Translations under genes and position numbers: made by a program
Notes under the pieces: generated by a model
What the model was told of the DNA's origin: nothing
The model's database searches: none
The model's input: only the letters and a program-made list of their open reading frames with translations
Shown here: positions 5,153 to 5,762 of the stretch, in pieces
How the letters are laid out: each line of letters opens with the position of its first letter
Position numbering within the stretch: position 1 is the first letter of the stretch
Source: Pirellulaceae bacterium
GTDB lineage: Bacteria > Planctomycetota > Planctomycetia > Pirellulales > Pirellulaceae
Assembly: GCA_030744095.1 (NCBI GenBank)
Contig: JASLRF010000215.1
Location: forward strand, 1-5,762
Direction of reading: 5' to 3'
Length of the DNA: 5,762 nucleotides

Positions 5153-5762
5153 ATGATCTTCTTCAGAAAACAACGAACGACTGGGCGACGCAGACGACAT
5201 CGTCGCGTTCGTGTCGTGGAATGTCTGGAGAAGCGGAACCTGCTGACGGCGACTCCTTTTGGCGCAACCGAAATGGACACCGGCGAATATCTGCTCGGAG
5301 ACGTCTATGTCAGTGTTGTCGCGTTCGAGTCGAACGGATTGCGTGATGAGAATCTCGAAGATTGGAACGATCCGTACCGCGATCAGCTGAAGACGAAGAT
5401 CCAAGACGGGCTGAAATGGTGGGAAGACACGCTCGACATCAGTTTTCCCAACAACAAGCACGAGCTGAATTTTCAAGTCGATTTCACGCATCTCGATGCG
5501 CCGATTCAAACAACATACGAGCCAATCAGTCGGCCATCGTTTGATTTTCAACTATGGATCTACGACTTCCTAGATCGAGTTGGATTTAACACCGGTGGTG
5601 ACTTTAGTAACGATGCGCGCGCATTTAACCACGCCCAGCGCGAGGCTCACGACACGGATTGGGCCTTTACAATTTTCGTCGTCAATGACGAAAACGACGC
5701 GGACGGAATGTTCATGCCTGGAGGTTTTTCTCGAGCGTTTGCCTTTGCAGGTGGCCAGTTCC
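5153..5762 (+). CDS. Planctomycete extracellular protein, N-terminal part (3' partial)
   Basis: ATG 5153 opens a frame of 203 codons that runs off the right edge without a stop. The start is well fixed: an in-frame TGA lies at 5135-5137, only TTG 5150 and ATG 5153 follow it as usual starts, and GAGAG is 7 nt upstream of the ATG. Residues 12-33 form the basic run RRRRHRR and VECLEKRNLLTA, the N-terminal signature of exported planctomycete proteins. The mature part starts ATPFGATEMDTGEYLLGDVY and continues with an alpha/beta pattern: LKTKIQDGLKWWEDTLDI, then FNHAQREAHDTDWAFTIFVV, then PGGFSRAFAFAGGQF. My recollection is that proteins with this start in Rhodopirellula-type genomes go on to a metalloprotease-like HE-x-x-H segment just past this point. 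That part is outside the window, so a peptidase call is a guess. The gene follows the upstream giant gene in the same direction after 503 bp and is probably transcribed separately. Confidence 0.93.
   Translation, partial: MIFFRKQRTTGRRRRHRRVRVVECLEKRNLLTATPFGATEMDTGEYLLGDVYVSVVAFESNGLRDENLEDWNDPYRDQLKTKIQDGLKWWEDTLDISFPNNKHELNFQVDFTHLDAPIQTTYEPISRPSFDFQLWIYDFLDRVGFNTGGDFSNDARAFNHAQREAHDTDWAFTIFVVNDENDADGMFMPGGFSRAFAFAGGQF
5186..5251 (+). other. Planctomycete-type N-terminal export motif (Planc_extracel-like)
   Basis: Residues 12-33 of the downstream protein: an Arg/His-rich run followed by VRVVECLEKRNLLTA. The known pattern in this phylum is 'R-x-(L/V)-x-(L/V)-E-x-LE-x-R-x-LL-(A/T)' close to the N-terminus of very large secreted proteins. 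All key positions are here, with Lys in the middle (LEKR) where Pro or Asp is common. There is no classical long hydrophobic signal-peptide core, as is usual for this motif. The cleavage site is not defined. Confidence 0.85.

Noticed and set aside
4864..5280. Minus-strand gene of 138 codons
   Set aside because: It overlaps the well-supported start of the downstream export protein on the opposite strand. Its N-terminal part is only the antisense of that gene's basic region, and no family is recognisable.

Overview
The window looks like part of a planctomycete genome, most likely Pirellulaceae (Rhodopirellula-like). The evidence is protein architecture rather than any marker gene. The window holds two very large or potentially large secreted proteins on the + strand. 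One ends in a GEVED module, a dockerin type I pair of calcium loops and an acidic tail. The other begins with the arginine-rich, LE-x-R-x-LL-containing N-terminus typical of planctomycete extracellular proteins. Both are incomplete: the first lacks its 5' end and the second its 3' end.

Region 3-4649 is one open frame of 1548 visible codons. It already runs in frame at the left edge, so the TTG at 48 is an internal leucine and not a start. In order it carries: the closing motif of an upstream beta-helix or similar module (3-56); one copy of a ~100-residue 'DG...TFEFD' repeat (180-530); an unnamed beta-rich module (555-947); a right-handed beta-helix with its usual DPLF...AID closing motif (1005-1595); an Ig-like SbsA-type domain that appears split by an array of further DG repeats (1809-3515); a GEVED domain (3522-4028); a dockerin type I region (4047-4286); a GGTGAA hexanucleotide microsatellite (4341-4370); and an acidic C-terminal tail. 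The visible protein has no cysteine and only nine lysines, which fits a calcium-stabilised extracellular protein.

Region 4650-5152 is a 503-bp gap with no convincing gene. It contains several small inverted repeats, a degenerate direct repeat and a short GATTGAC duplication. None is a textbook terminator or promoter.

Region 5153-5762 is the start of a second secreted protein (203 codons visible, open at the right edge). Its start is fixed by an in-frame stop at 5135-5137 and a GAGAG ribosome-binding site 7 nt upstream of the ATG.

The two genes lie head-to-tail and both encode exported, surface or matrix-type proteins. They may belong to the same functional class, but nothing in the window shows that they act together. 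I see no RNA gene, CRISPR array, transposase or integrase. The most interesting material is the DG repeat family, its apparent nesting inside an Ig-like fold, and the in-frame microsatellite.
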